DNA of 64,000 nt from Saccharopolyspora soli. Its GTDB lineage: Bacteria > Actinomycetota > Actinomycetes > Mycobacteriales > Pseudonocardiaceae. Shown in pieces: positions 25,437 through 34,794 of this stretch. The notes under the pieces were generated by a model. It had not been told where the DNA came from and searched no databases. It worked only from the letters and a program-made list of their open reading frames with translations. Location: positions 49,157-113,156 of the forward strand of contig NZ_JALBWV010000028.1 in NCBI RefSeq assembly GCF_022678645.1. The letters are read 5' to 3'. Every line of letters starts with the position of its first letter. Positions within the stretch are counted from its first letter, which is position 1. Made by a program: the position numbers and the translations under genes.

Positions 25437-26851
25437 GGCCGCCACCACCCTTCGGTGCGCTCCAGCACGCCCGCGTCGAACCCGGCCTCGGCCAGCCGCT
25501 CCACGGTCTCGGTCCGCAACGGCACCCCGGGAACCGCGCGGCCGGTGGAGTCGGGGCGATAGACCTCGTTGGAGATGATCTGCTTCTCGTCGGCGTCGAC
25601 GACTTCCCGGATCGACGAGACGACGCGGGTCTTGTCGTCGCGGGCTTCGGCCACGTGCACCACGAAGTGCAGCGCCGAGGCCATCAGCAGGTTGGTCGCC
25701 TCCAGCCCCAGCCTCTCCGGCGATTGGGCGGCGTAGGTGGCGAGCTTGGTGAACGCCCCGCGGGAGGTGGAGGCATGCAAGGTGGCCATCGACCCGTCGT
25801 TGCCCTGGGACATGGCGTTGGCCATCGGCACCAACTCGGCGCCGCGGACCTCGCCGACGATGACCCGGTCCGGGGACATGCGCAGCGCCCACCGCACCAG
25901 CTCGGCCTGCGAGATCGCACCGGCGCCTTCGACGTTGGCCTCCCGGGCCTGCATCGCGATCACATCGGGATGGGCCGGGTCGCGGTCGAGGCCGAGTTCG
26001 AAGTTGTCCTCAATGGTGATCAGCCGCTCGGCCGGCGGGATCGCCGAGGCCAACCCCCGCAGCATCGTCGTCTTCCCGATCGCCGTGCCGCCGACCACAA
26101 GCACGTTGAACCGGGCGCGCACCATCGCCGCCAGCAGCGCTTCCAACCCGGCGTCGATCGTGCCCAGCGAGCGGAGGCGGGCGAGGGTGACCTGTTGGAA
26201 CCGGTGCCGCCGGATCGAAATCGACGGGCGGCCGGTGACGGCCATGACCGCGAACATCCGCGACCCGTCCGGCAACTCCACGTTCACCCCGGGCGAGCCC
26301 CGGTCGAACCGGCGCTCCTCCACGCCGGAGCGCGCCGCCAGCGACCGCACCAGGTCGATCAGTTCCTCGTCGGAGTCGGCCACCGGCGGCATCTGCGCCC
26401 GCCTGCCGTCGGCATACCGCACGAAGACGCGATCGCAGCCGTTGACGTTGACGTTCTCGATGTCCTCGTTGGCCAGCAGCGGCTGCAGGCCACCCATGCC
26501 GAAAACCTCATCCAGCACCGAGGCCACGACGCGGCGTTCGACCTCGTCGGGCACCAACCCGGCCCCGCTCGGGCGGGTCAGCTCCTCGTTGGCGTAGGCG
26601 TCGGCGGCGTCCCCGGCGAGCCGTTCAGCCAGGGTGCGCCGGGTTGGATAGTCCATCGCGGGGCGGCCGTCCTGCTCATCCGCGCGGATGCGTTCGGCCA
26701 GACCCTCCGAGACCGCCTGACGCACCCGCGCCCGCAGCACCGCCGCTCCCGGGTGACTCCCGTCGCCCTCGCCGGCCTCCGAACTGATCGGCTGCGACGA
26801 CCAGCCAGGCTCCCCAGCCCCATCGACAAAGCCGTGTGCGTCGGTCGTCAT
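25433..26851 (-). CDS. tadA: TadA/CpaF-family secretion ATPase
   Basis: A 472-residue protein from the ATG at 26851 (MTTDAHGF); the longer frame runs through the previous gene. N-terminal helical domain (residues about 30-120), then the RecA-like core with Walker A GGTAIGKTT near residue 251, Walker B-type GEVRGAELV and the conserved NDGSMATLHASTSRGA stretch. The P-loop fits GxxxxGKT but has Ala-Ile where the family usually has Gly-Ser. It powers Tad pilus assembly from the cytoplasm. Its start overlaps the TadZ-like stop by one base. Confidence 0.9.
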   Translation of the reverse strand: MTTDAHGFVDGAGEPGWSSQPISSEAGEGDGSHPGAAVLRARVRQAVSEGLAERIRADEQDGRPAMDYPTRRTLAERLAGDAADAYANEELTRPSGAGLVPDEVERRVVASVLDEVFGMGGLQPLLANEDIENVNVNGCDRVFVRYADGRRAQMPPVADSDEELIDLVRSLAARSGVEERRFDRGSPGVNVELPDGSRMFAVMAVTGRPSISIRRHRFQQVTLARLRSLGTIDAGLEALLAAMVRARFNVLVVGGTAIGKTTMLRGLASAIPPAERLITIEDNFELGLDRDPAHPDVIAMQAREANVEGAGAISQAELVRWALRMSPDRVIVGEVRGAELVPMANAMSQGNDGSMATLHASTSRGAFTKLATYAAQSPERLGLEATNLLMASALHFVVHVAEARDDKTRVVSSIREVVDADEKQIISNEVYRPDSTGRAVPGVPLRTETVERLAEAGFDAGVLERTEGWWRP

Positions 26852-27630
26852 CACAGCACCTCCCCGTTCCCCGTTGCCGATGTCGCAGCAGTAACCAGGC
26901 CGTCGGCGCCGGTGTGCGACGCTTGAACGTGGCTGAGCAGAGTGCGATCCAGACGAGCAGCGGTGCGCCCCAACGCGGACCGATCCGGGGGGCGCCCCCG
27001 CGGCTGTCCACACAGGATCGCCGCACCCTGCGGATCGTCTGGAAGCGTGGCCATCACTGGGACTCCCAGTTCCCGTTCCACCTCGGCGCGGCTGTAGCCG
27101 TCGCCGATCAGAACCAGGCCCGGGGTGCGGGTCCACGTCGACACCGACTCCAACAAGGTCGCGACGTGGGACAACTCGTCGGCTCGGGGCCGCGTCATCA
27201 CCACCAGCGCATCCGCCCCGCGCACCAGCGGCAACGCTGGGGACGCCGCATCCAAACGCCCGACATCCACCAACACCGCGTATTCCGGGGACCGGGCGGC
27301 GGCCCGCAGCGCCCGAAGTCCACGGGTGGTCAGCACGCCCAACGCGGCCCGTGCTTGCTCGGCCGCCACAGGGCCGACGACCACCCGCAGTCCTCCGGGA
27401 AGGCGCTGGGAGTGCTCCGCCAGCAGCTCTGCCGAAGATTGCCGCCGCGCCGCCGCTGCCAGCGACACCACCCCGGGCGTGGCCGGAAGCCGGAACCGGG
27501 CGGTGAGATCACCGCCCGTCGGGTCCGCCTCGACCACGACCGGATCACCGCCGGGCCACCGCGCGGCCATCGCGAGAGCCGCGGTCGTGACCCCCGGCGA
27601 GCCCTTCACCGAACACAACCCGACCAGCAT
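26851..27630 (-). CDS. TadZ/CpaE-like MinD-type ATPase
   Basis: A 259-residue protein, ATG at 27630 overlapping the SAF gene stop (a GTG one codon earlier is also possible). The deviant Walker A is GSPGVTT near the N-terminus (GLCSVKGSPGVTTAALAMA), followed by ADPTGGDLTARF and a C-terminal MinD-like fold. TadZ/CpaE proteins place the Tad machine at a cell pole; they are often degenerate ATPases. Close in type to the 32107-32934 protein, which sits apart with a GGDEF regulator. Confidence 0.82.
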   Translation of the reverse strand: MLVGLCSVKGSPGVTTAALAMAARWPGGDPVVVEADPTGGDLTARFRLPATPGVVSLAAAARRQSSAELLAEHSQRLPGGLRVVVGPVAAEQARAALGVLTTRGLRALRAAARSPEYAVLVDVGRLDAASPALPLVRGADALVVMTRPRADELSHVATLLESVSTWTRTPGLVLIGDGYSRAEVERELGVPVMATLPDDPQGAAILCGQPRGRPPDRSALGRTAARLDRTLLSHVQASHTGADGLVTAATSATGNGEVL

Positions 27631-28337
27631 CACTGACCCCCAGCCGGAACGGCGACCAACGACAACTGTCCGGGCGGCACCCCGGCCACCTGCCGGGCAC
27701 TGGTCACCGGCAACTGCAACGAAACCACCGTGGACAGATCACTACCCGGCACCCCGACGCTGGAGACCACCGCCGACCACGGACCACCGGAGGCCGGGCT
27801 CTGAGTCGAGGACGTACTGCTGCCCGAACCCGGAACCACGATCACCGACACCGTGGTGCCCGGCGCCAGCTGGGGCGGAAACTGGCCCGGTTTCGCCGCG
27901 ACAGCCACGATCGCCTGGCCCGTCGGCGGCACCTGTGGCTGGCCGAGTGCGGAGCGAGGAAGCAGGGTTCCCGCCGGGAGCGAGTACGCGACGGGACGGC
28001 CCAGCACCGTCGCCGCCTGGCTGGCAGGCACCAGATCCGCCCCCGAATCCGAGGACAACGGGACCTGCCGCAGGTCCTGTGGTGTCAGCACATCGCCGAC
28101 GTTCACCGGCCGCGCCAGGCTCAGCATCGGTTCCTGATTTCCGACCTGGAGCACGGTGATCACCGCGCCCGCCACGCAGATCACGACCAGGAGCACCCCG
28201 AGTACCAAATACGGCACCCGCCGCCGCCCGGTTCCCCGTGCGATCCGCGATGGCTCACCAGGCTTGCGCCCGACCCAGGAATGGGACGGGGCCGGCGGCC
28301 CCTGGGAGGGTTCGGTGGTCGATGTGGATGTAGACAT
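27630..28337 (-). CDS. SAF-domain CpaB/RcpC-like pilus protein
   Basis: A 235-residue protein with GGAGG upstream of the ATG at 28337. Ser/Thr-rich leader, one membrane helix (residues about 45-70), then an SAF-type domain (ARPVNVGDVLTPQDLRQVPL, GRPVAYSLPAGTLLPRSALG) and a C-terminal strand-rich part. CpaB proteins act with the pilus secretin or wall in Gram-negatives; in actinobacteria they are taken as assembly factors. First gene of the close-packed Tad run. Confidence 0.8.
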   Translation of the reverse strand: MSTSTSTTEPSQGPPAPSHSWVGRKPGEPSRIARGTGRRRVPYLVLGVLLVVICVAGAVITVLQVGNQEPMLSLARPVNVGDVLTPQDLRQVPLSSDSGADLVPASQAATVLGRPVAYSLPAGTLLPRSALGQPQVPPTGQAIVAVAAKPGQFPPQLAPGTTVSVIVVPGSGSSTSSTQSPASGGPWSAVVSSVGVPGSDLSTVVSLQLPVTSARQVAGVPPGQLSLVAVPAGGQ

Positions 28338-28446
28338 CGGCGCCTCCAAGAAATGCGGTACCCGCACCCCATTTCCGCGCAGAATAAAGGGGTGTCCGTT
28401 GATCGAAATCAGCTCTTTGACCTGTCTATAGAGGACAGTCAGGTTC

Positions 28447-29469
28447 CTAGTTGGGAGCGTTGTTGAGTGCCTGCGATTCCGCGACCGTGAACGTGGCGGT
28501 CGAGGTTGTCGTCAGGTTCGGGAAGGTTCCGCCCTGACCCGCTCCCGACCAGGTCACCGTCCAACTCACCTCGGCCGCGACCGGATAGGAGTTACCCGGC
28601 GTGCCTTGCGACGTCTGGTGGTAGGTGTGGCCGCAGTCCGGCGACGCCGACCGCGGGTCAGCGCCGGACGGGAACGGCGTTCCCGCGCCGGGGCAGGTCA
28701 CCGTCGACCCGTCACCCATCGACCACGTCACCGAGTTCGGAACCGCCGTCGCCGTCACCGACACCCCGGGTACCGAGGCGGTCGCGGACTGCGGACCCCA
28801 TTGCGCGGGGTCCAGCCACAACCACGTCGGCAGATTCACCAACTGGGTCTCCACAGGCGAGGCGTGAATCTGCGGCGACGGCAGCCGCAACTGGCTGTAC
28901 GCCTGCTGAGCCAACTGCTCCGGCGACGGCGCCGGCTGCTGCCCGTCCGGAATCCAAATCGGCGGCCGGTACAGGGCATCACGCCACCCTTCACCCGAGC
29001 ACTGGTACATGTACCACGCCCCGGACTGCCCCGGCGGCGGTTGTTGCTGGGCGAACCGGACAGTCGGCGTCGACGAGGACCGCCTGTACAGCGCTGGGGT
29101 GACCGTGATCGCCCCACCATCGCTCGGCGGGTGATAGGCGATCGTCGTCACGCCTTCGACGGGCGGCTGGTAGTCACTACGCACGTAGCGACAATCCGCC
29201 AAGTTAGCGCCACCCACGATCTGATCACCCTGCGGCGGCGGAGAGCTCGAACCGCCAGAGTCCGAGTCTCCGCTGTCGCCCGAGCCAGGATTGCCCGGTG
29301 GCGGAGTCTGTCCTGGGTGACCTCCTTGGCCGGTCCCCAGATCGCACCCGACATAGGACGTCTCACCACAGGTAGTGTTGCCCCAAATCCCGTCCGCAGA
29401 GGCGGTCCAGGTACCAGCGAGGACCAAAGTGGACACTGAGCCAACCACGAACGCCGCGCGTCTCAACAT
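28447..29469 (-). CDS. Secreted proline-rich protein, Tad-associated
   Basis: A 340-residue protein from the ATG at 29469 (MLRRAAF), overlapping the previous stop by 7 bp. A signal peptide (residues 1-30, ending near TASADG) precedes a Gly/Ser/Pro linker and a domain with several cysteines (DCRYVRSDYQ, YMYQCSGEGW). The C-terminal half is a PKD-like beta fold (SWTVTWSGAGQGG). It is probably displayed on the cell surface and may be tied to the pilus. No close family recognised. Confidence 0.72.
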   Translation of the reverse strand: MLRRAAFVVGSVSTLVLAGTWTASADGIWGNTTCGETSYVGCDLGTGQGGHPGQTPPPGNPGSGDSGDSDSGGSSSPPPQGDQIVGGANLADCRYVRSDYQPPVEGVTTIAYHPPSDGGAITVTPALYRRSSSTPTVRFAQQQPPPGQSGAWYMYQCSGEGWRDALYRPPIWIPDGQQPAPSPEQLAQQAYSQLRLPSPQIHASPVETQLVNLPTWLWLDPAQWGPQSATASVPGVSVTATAVPNSVTWSMGDGSTVTCPGAGTPFPSGADPRSASPDCGHTYHQTSQGTPGNSYPVAAEVSWTVTWSGAGQGGTFPNLTTTSTATFTVAESQALNNAPN

Positions 29470-30062
29470 GTGCCAACCCCCTGCACTGCGAACCTGGTTA
29501 CCCGCCATGCGCCGTCCGGCTGCTTCTTCACCTCAGCGACGATGGACTGGCGGCCTCCCGGCTTGTCGTTGATGGGCCTGCGTGAATCCGCGAACACCTT
29601 CACGGTGCCGCTGGAGTCGCCGCAGTCCGACAGCACCACCGTCTCCGGGGCGTTTGCGGGTTCGACCGAGGTGACCTGCGGATTGTTCTTGGGCTGTCCC
29701 TGAGTCACGACGCGGTTGAAGTGGTCGGTGTAGAGGCTTCGAGTAATGGTGGTCAGCGCGTTGTCGGTTGCGTAGTGCGCCAGTTGAGGGGATTGCCAGT
29801 CGGAGGTTTCCCCTGCTGTGGCCATGGCCTGCCACATGCCGATATAGGCCGCCGTGGCGTGGTCTTTGGCCGCGTCCGCGGCCGCGGACGACGGTGCTGC
29901 CGGAGCGGACGGCGGTAGGTCAGCTGCGGTTTCCAGGCTTTCCTGGGAGTCGGGTGGTGCTCCCTGCGAAGTGCAGGCCAGGATTCCCGCCGCGGACGCG
30001 ATAACCGCTCCCGCAAAAGCTGTCCAGCGCCGGGCCAGTGGATTCACGAGATGGCTACGCAT
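29463..30062 (-). CDS. Exported lipoprotein-like protein
   Basis: A 199-residue protein from the ATG at 30062. The N-terminal hydrophobic segment ends in ILAC, a plausible lipobox, followed by a Ser/Pro/Ala linker and a small domain with a conserved-looking ATAAYIGMWQAMATAGE region (residues about 75-90). This region resembles ARC6/NTF2-like exported domains seen in actinobacterial secretion loci. It is the first gene of the Tad operon, so its promoter should lie in 30063-30237. Confidence 0.68.
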   Translation of the reverse strand: MRSHLVNPLARRWTAFAGAVIASAAGILACTSQGAPPDSQESLETAADLPPSAPAAPSSAAADAAKDHATAAYIGMWQAMATAGETSDWQSPQLAHYATDNALTTITRSLYTDHFNRVVTQGQPKNNPQVTSVEPANAPETVVLSDCGDSSGTVKVFADSRRPINDKPGGRQSIVAEVKKQPDGAWRVTRFAVQGVGTC

Positions 30063-30237
30063 ACGGGCTCCCGCTTCGGATGATCGGTATCTGGTGCGGA
30101 TTGAGGTATTGGTCTAGGTCTACATCCGAGTGCCTCGGTCGCATCAACTGGACTAAGGCAAAAAAGATCGGTCTATTGATCAGTTAGGCACAAGATTCAC
30201 ACCTTTGGGTTAAAGTCCGAATTCGTAGCGGCCCTCA
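30063..30237. promoter_or_regulatory. Divergent promoter region: Tad operon and prepilin peptidase
   Basis: A 175-bp gap between divergent starts, with an A+T-richer core around 30150-30215. Both the Tad operon and the peptidase must be expressed from here. I see no clear paired operator. Confidence 0.5.
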
Positions 30238-30951
30238 GTGGGGTCCGATGGGCTGACGGACGCCGGGTTAGAGCGTGGCTGGTTGCCGCCGCTCTATCGG
30301 CGGCGGAGTGTTGCCGCTGTGGCATGCGCTCTTTCGATCACGTTCTGGATAGGCGGCGGCCTTGTCGTCAGTGGCGCGCTTGCGATCGTGGTTCGACTGC
30401 GCGAGCCGGAGATGCAGTGGTGCCATTTCGTCGCCCAGGTTCTCCTCGCGGGAGGAGTGTTGGGACTGCTGACGTGGCGACTCGGTTGCGGACCGGTAGT
30501 TTTGGCTCCAGCCGGGTTCGTCACCGGTGGCGTTGCGGCAGCGGTGGTCGACTTCAGAACGGGCAGGCTGCCGAACTGGCTAGTCCTCACCACTCATCTG
30601 ATGACCGCCGTGGGCGTGCTCAGCGCGACCCTGATCACGTCCGCCGACGAATTGCTGCTCGGTGCTGTGGCAGGCGCCGCGGCGTTTCTGCTTGTCTACC
30701 TTGGGTTGTATCTCGGTGTGCCTGGGCAGTTGGGTGGCGGCGACGTGAAGCTCGCTGCGGCAGCAGGTGCCGTGCTCGGCTGGCACAGTTGGTCCGCGGT
30801 GTTCGCCGGTTTACTCGTGATCTGGCTGGCGAATGCGCTCGCCTTCGCTGTCCTCCGCGTTTCGAAATTCGGTGTACGGCATAACCTGCCGAGCCTGCCG
30901 CATGGACCGTCTCTGGTCCTCGGCACGGTCGCTGTCCTGCTCGCGGGATGA
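30238..30951 (+). CDS. Prepilin peptidase (A24 family)
   Basis: A 237-residue protein from a GTG at 30238. About six membrane helices; the two catalytic Asp motifs appear as VDFRTGRLPN (residues about 105-114) and GGGDVKLA (about 163-170). These are the conserved A24 aspartates. It cleaves the leaders of the Flp-like and TadE/TadG proteins encoded on the other strand. Divergent from the Tad operon rather than inside it. Confidence 0.88.
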   Translation: MGSDGLTDAGLERGWLPPLYRRRSVAAVACALSITFWIGGGLVVSGALAIVVRLREPEMQWCHFVAQVLLAGGVLGLLTWRLGCGPVVLAPAGFVTGGVAAAVVDFRTGRLPNWLVLTTHLMTAVGVLSATLITSADELLLGAVAGAAAFLLVYLGLYLGVPGQLGGGDVKLAAAAGAVLGWHSWSAVFAGLLVIWLANALAFAVLRVSKFGVRHNLPSLPHGPSLVLGTVAVLLAG

Positions 30952-31045
30952 CGACGCCCCGTCAGCAGCCGCACTGTGCAACGGTCGGGGTGTGTCTTCG
31001 CACGAAACGGCGCCGAGGGCCGAATGTAATGCCGTCGCGGCGGCG

Positions 31046-32110
31046 CTAGGTCGGCGCCAGATCGTAGTTCTGGTCGGACAGTGACGCCGTCGACGTGGCG
31101 AGCGCGCGTTGTTGTGCCCGTGCGATGAGGTCTTGATGGTGATGGCTCCAGAGCACGCCAGCCATCGCCGCCCGCAGCAACGCGTGGCCCGCGTCGGTGA
31201 GTTCGTAGGTGACGGAGCGGGGCCACACGCCCAGTTCTTCGGTTCGGTGAACGAGTCCGTCGCGTTCGAGTCGTTGCAAGGTGTGATGCAGGATGCTGCT
31301 GTGGATGTGCCTCGTCCGGCCCGACCAGCCGTCGACTGCGGTGGAGGTGCGGATGGCCTCGCGTAGTTCGGTGTACCGGCGAGGGCCGCTGGAGAGCGCG
31401 TGGAGGACATCGGGGTTCCAGTGTCCGCTGGCGACCATGTGGGAGAAGTTCAGCAGATGCTGGAGGCAGTCATCGCTGCTGAGCGCGCGCAGAGGATTCT
31501 CTGAGGCAGGGTCGTGCACTACGCGTGCGTGTGGGGCGGTTGGTGGTGGGGTTCCGAGGCGGCTGGCGCGGGTTCGGGTTTGATCCCGGCCGTTTCGTTT
31601 GGCGGTTTGCAGCGCGGCGTCTGCGGCCAAGACCAGCGCTGCGAGACCAACGTCCTTGTCAGGCGGAGCCGAGGTCACTCCAATGGAGACGGACATCCCG
31701 GTAAGGAGGACTTGGCTACCGGTGGTCGCGGTGGCGGTGATGGCCAGCTCGCGGATCTGACGCCGGATGTCCTCCGCTATCTGGATCGCGCGCTCGATGT
31801 CAGTGCGGGACAGCAGCACAAGGAATTCGTCGCCACCATGGCCGCCGTAGCGACCCATGAGCGCCCGATCGGGTGCGAGGATTCTGCGAAGCGTGTCGGC
31901 GACGCCGGCGAGGACAGCGTCGCCGGTGAGGTGTCCCCAGGTGTCGTTGACTGCTTTGAAGCGGTCCAGGTCGGCCAGCAGCAGCGCCACTGGCTCGCCG
32001 ATGCTGCGAGACTGATCCAGCAGGTGGCAGGCATGGGCGTCCCAACTCCATCGGTCGGGGAGCCCGGTGAGCTTGTCGACCATGTCCGAGGTAGCCAGTG
32101 GGCGGTTCAT
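31046..32110 (-). CDS. GGDEF diguanylate cyclase fused to HxlR-type winged helix
   Basis: A 354-residue protein from the ATG at 32110, overlapping the MinD-like stop (ATGA). The N-terminal GGDEF domain has LLADLDRFKAVNDTWGH and the signature GGHGGDEF near residue 90, so it looks catalytic. After a Ser/Pro linker, the C-terminal 110 residues match an HxlR-type winged helix (WNPDVLHALSSGPRRYTELR, ILHHTLQRLERDGLV, YELTDAGHALL). I am not aware of this domain pairing in standard families. It would link c-di-GMP production to DNA binding (inference). Coupled to a MinD-like ATPase next to the Tad locus. Confidence 0.82.
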   Translation of the reverse strand: MNRPLATSDMVDKLTGLPDRWSWDAHACHLLDQSRSIGEPVALLLADLDRFKAVNDTWGHLTGDAVLAGVADTLRRILAPDRALMGRYGGHGGDEFLVLLSRTDIERAIQIAEDIRRQIRELAITATATTGSQVLLTGMSVSIGVTSAPPDKDVGLAALVLAADAALQTAKRNGRDQTRTRASRLGTPPPTAPHARVVHDPASENPLRALSSDDCLQHLLNFSHMVASGHWNPDVLHALSSGPRRYTELREAIRTSTAVDGWSGRTRHIHSSILHHTLQRLERDGLVHRTEELGVWPRSVTYELTDAGHALLRAAMAGVLWSHHHQDLIARAQQRALATSTASLSDQNYDLAPT

Positions 32111-32934
32111 TGCACACCACCTTCCACGGTGCGGATCGCCGCGATCGGTCCGTGGTGCGGAAGGCGAGGTCGTTCCTGGGGGCCGGGCCAGGTGTGGAGT
32201 CGAACGGCGGCGTGGCGGGCGGCTTGGTGAAGGTCGCAGGTTCGGGGATCGTGGTGTCGTCGGGCGCCGTCGCTGAGTACGCGTGCGCCGTCGGGCTCGT
32301 CGGGAAGTACCAGCGCCAGCGGCATGCCCAGAAGCCCGGCGACGAAGTGAGCTGAACGGTCGGTTGCGGCGCACGCGGCGATGCCCAATCGGTCTGGGGC
32401 CACAGCGTCGCGCAGTGTTCGCGCTATCGGGAGGGCGGCGTGGATGTGGCGGAGGCTGGTGCGCACGGTCAACAGCACCAGATCGGATCCGGCGATCAGC
32501 GGCCACGGTGTGCCGGGAGTGTATCGGCCCGCGTCGATGAGCACGTCGGGTCCGCTGTCGCGGGAGAGGTCCCGTGCGGCGGTGGCGATGCGCCGCCACC
32601 CGTCGTCGCCGACGGCAGTGGCCTGTGCCGGATCGGCGACTCCGGCGAGTAGACGAACATGCCTGGTGTGGGGAACGGTGTGCACGTGACCAAAGAATCC
32701 TTCTGCGGGCACGGAAACCAACTGGCGGGTGGCGTGGCAGAAGCTGACCACACCGCGATCGGTCTGGATCTGGCCGCCTGCGGACCACGGGCCGAGCCAC
32801 CCTGGCACGAGGTCGCCACCGGAAGGGTCGGCATCGACCACCAACACGGGCCCTGGCCAGGTCGTGGCCAGTGCGGCGATCGTGGTGGTCACGCCGGGCG
32901 AGTCCTTCGCGGAAAGCATTGTGAGTACGGGCAT
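32107..32934 (-). CDS. MinD/TadZ-like ATPase
   Basis: A 275-residue protein from the ATG at 32934 (MPVLTMLSAKDSPG) with CCGGAGAC upstream. Deviant Walker A KDSPGVTTT and ADPSGGDLVPGW mirror the TadZ-like protein at 26851. The C-terminal half is a MinD-like fold. Coupled to the GGDEF-HxlR gene. Probably a positioning or regulatory ATPase tied to the pilus or to surface growth (inference). Confidence 0.78.
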   Translation of the reverse strand: MPVLTMLSAKDSPGVTTTIAALATTWPGPVLVVDADPSGGDLVPGWLGPWSAGGQIQTDRGVVSFCHATRQLVSVPAEGFFGHVHTVPHTRHVRLLAGVADPAQATAVGDDGWRRIATAARDLSRDSGPDVLIDAGRYTPGTPWPLIAGSDLVLLTVRTSLRHIHAALPIARTLRDAVAPDRLGIAACAATDRSAHFVAGLLGMPLALVLPDEPDGARVLSDGARRHHDPRTCDLHQAARHAAVRLHTWPGPQERPRLPHHGPIAAIRTVEGGVQ

Positions 32935-32989
32935 CGTTGTCTCCGGGGTTGTGGTGTCGAGGAAGGAGAAGATCGTTCGAACGGTTGCT

Positions 32990-33175
32990 TCAGTCCGATG
33001 TGGTCGGATCAGGGTCGGGGCTCGTAGCGCGGTATTCCAGGTCTGACTGTGTTGACATCGTCGTGGGCTGGCTAGGACCAGGCGGTGGGACGAAGTACAC
33101 CGGGGCTCGCGCCTCAGCGCTGGGAATTGAGCCGGAGTTGCCGAGGCCGACGAGCAGTGCCGCGACCGGGGACAT
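32990..33175 (-). CDS. Possible small secreted/membrane protein (fragment)
   Basis: A 61-residue reading from the ATG at 33175 (MSPVAALLVGLGNSG), with a hydrophobic start and a Pro/Ser tail. The RBS is weak. A second minus-strand frame upstream (33180-33599) has gene-like acidic, Pro-rich sequence, so the two may be pieces of one frameshifted gene. Confidence 0.35.
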   Translation of the reverse strand: MSPVAALLVGLGNSGSIPSAEARAPVYFVPPPGPSQPTTMSTQSDLEYRATSPDPDPTTSD

Positions 33176-34184
33176 CGACCTGAAAAGCGCGCATTCACAT
33201 CACGGCAGCTGCGATTCCGGGCACGGGATCTCCCTGCGGCGGCGCACGGGCATGCAAGCGCGTAGGCGAGTTGTCCGTCGCTTTCTGTGGTCCCGAAGGT
33301 CTCGGCGAAGGCTGTGGTGAGTTGGTCGTCGAGTCCAGGTTCGCTGCTGGTGGTGGAGGGAGCGCACGGCCGCTGGGGGGCAGTGGCAGCCGTGCGCTCC
33401 GGCTCCAGTAGCGGCGGCGGCGCGGTGTCCACCGCCGGTGGATCAGACGACTCCTCGCGCTCGAACGGTCCTGCCGTAGTCCTCTCCCGACATTGATGAC
33501 GGCGCTGTCCGCCCTCGCGGTTGGTCGCCTGGGTACGTACGACGGCAGCATCGCGAAATCCGTTGCGCTGCCCTGGGTTTGTCCTTGACGCAGTCACGAT
33601 GCGGCTCCTTCCCCGACCTTGTCGGTGGGTCCGTTCTTCACAAGTGCGTTGCTCTACGGTTTTCGGCGTGCACTGGCCTGAAGGCGGATGACGGCGCGCG
33701 ATGAGCGGTGGCCAGGCCCGACGTTGAAGGACATGGGGTTCCTCACCGCGGTGCCCGGAGGGCTCGGTGCGCAACTTCAGGGAGGCCGACTCGGTGTGGG
33801 ATGCCCAGTTCGCGGGCGTGGATCCGTGTGTGCGGAGCGAGACGGAGAGGGGGTGCCGCTTCCGCCAGCGTGCCCATATGAGATTTGTCGTTGCGGCGGG
33901 GCCGCAGTGCACTCCGGTCAGTGCGGTAATGCGGTGCGGGGATGGTTCATCGGCACCTCCGGTGTGACGCTGGATCGGCTTCTGCGTTGTTTTCTGGCCT
34001 GCCCCGAAGGGCTCCCCCGTGTGGTGGGCCAGGTCCCAGACCATGTGCCCAGCGACCGGTTTTCGCCGGTCGCGACGCCAGATGGCGGCCGCACAGCCCC
34101 CGTCTGACATGCCCTCCTCGCGGGCTACGACCGACTCCCCGAGAGTCGCTGCGTCCACGAGACCAGCACGATTTTGGGGTTAAC
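33176..34184. other. Region without a confident gene
   Basis: Frames here are overlapping shadows or low-complexity; only the broken minus-strand stretch described in the 32990 entry looks coding. Nothing else is supported. Confidence 0.45.
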
Positions 34185-34220
34185 TGGTGTGCGTCCTCAC
34201 GTTACGATTGCCGCACACTA
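34185..34220. promoter_or_regulatory. Operator-like inverted repeat upstream of XRE gene
   Basis: Nine-base arms TGGTGTGCG (34185-34193) and CGCACACTA (34212-34220) are complementary with one mismatch, around an 18-bp spacer. The pair lies about 90 bp before the XRE start and is a likely autoregulatory site. Confidence 0.45.
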
Positions 34221-34307
34221 GTGAATGATGCTCGTCCGTTTGGCCGTTGTCAACACGGATATGCGCAGGTCATGCTGATCAAACGCACACCAGTGGCGGG
34301 GGTGGAG

Positions 34308-34778
34308 ATGAGTGAGGACTACGACTACGAGCGGCACGCCGCGCAACGGCTCGCCGAGAAGATCAATAAATTGTTCGAGGCGGTACATCCGCCGGACCGT
34401 GGCCCCTACAGCAACAACGAGGTTGAGGACTTCCTCCTGAAGACCAAGGACCAGGGGCCTACAATCTCGGCGAACTACCTGCGCTATCTCCGACGCGCGG
34501 AGCGAACGAACCCCGGCGCCCAGCAGTTGCGCGCCATCGCTCGTTTTTTCGATGTGGATCCCGGTTATTTGTTGACCGAGGACGAGAAGACCCAGCAGAC
34601 GCATGAGCAGTTGCACAAACTGGCGTTGCTGCGCAACGCCACGGTGCACGGGATCGCCACCAGGGCGGCGTCCCTGGATCCCGCGACCCAGGAGTGGCTG
34701 TTGCAGATGGTGGACACGATGCCCTCCCGCGATGCCGGGGCTCGCGCCGAGGACAACAGCGGCGCCGACGAGCAGTGA
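34308..34778 (+). CDS. XRE-family helix-turn-helix regulator
   Basis: A 156-residue protein; the ATG at 34308 follows GGGGGTGGAG, while an in-frame ATG at 34272 is less well placed. Seen: a long HTH region (IAEKINKLFEAVH, YLRYLRRAERTNPG, LRAIARFFDVDPGYLLTED) and a helical C-terminal part. First gene of a cassette with an ImmA/IrrE peptidase, a MAB_1171c-type membrane protein and an amidohydrolase, which together look like a regulated stress/immunity unit. Confidence 0.82.
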   Translation: MSEDYDYERHAAQRLAEKINKLFEAVHPPDRGPYSNNEVEDFLLKTKDQGPTISANYLRYLRRAERTNPGAQQLRAIARFFDVDPGYLLTEDEKTQQTHEQLHKLALLRNATVHGIATRAASLDPATQEWLLQMVDTMPSRDAGARAEDNSGADEQ

Positions 34779-34794
34779 TCGAAGGGCGGCCGGG

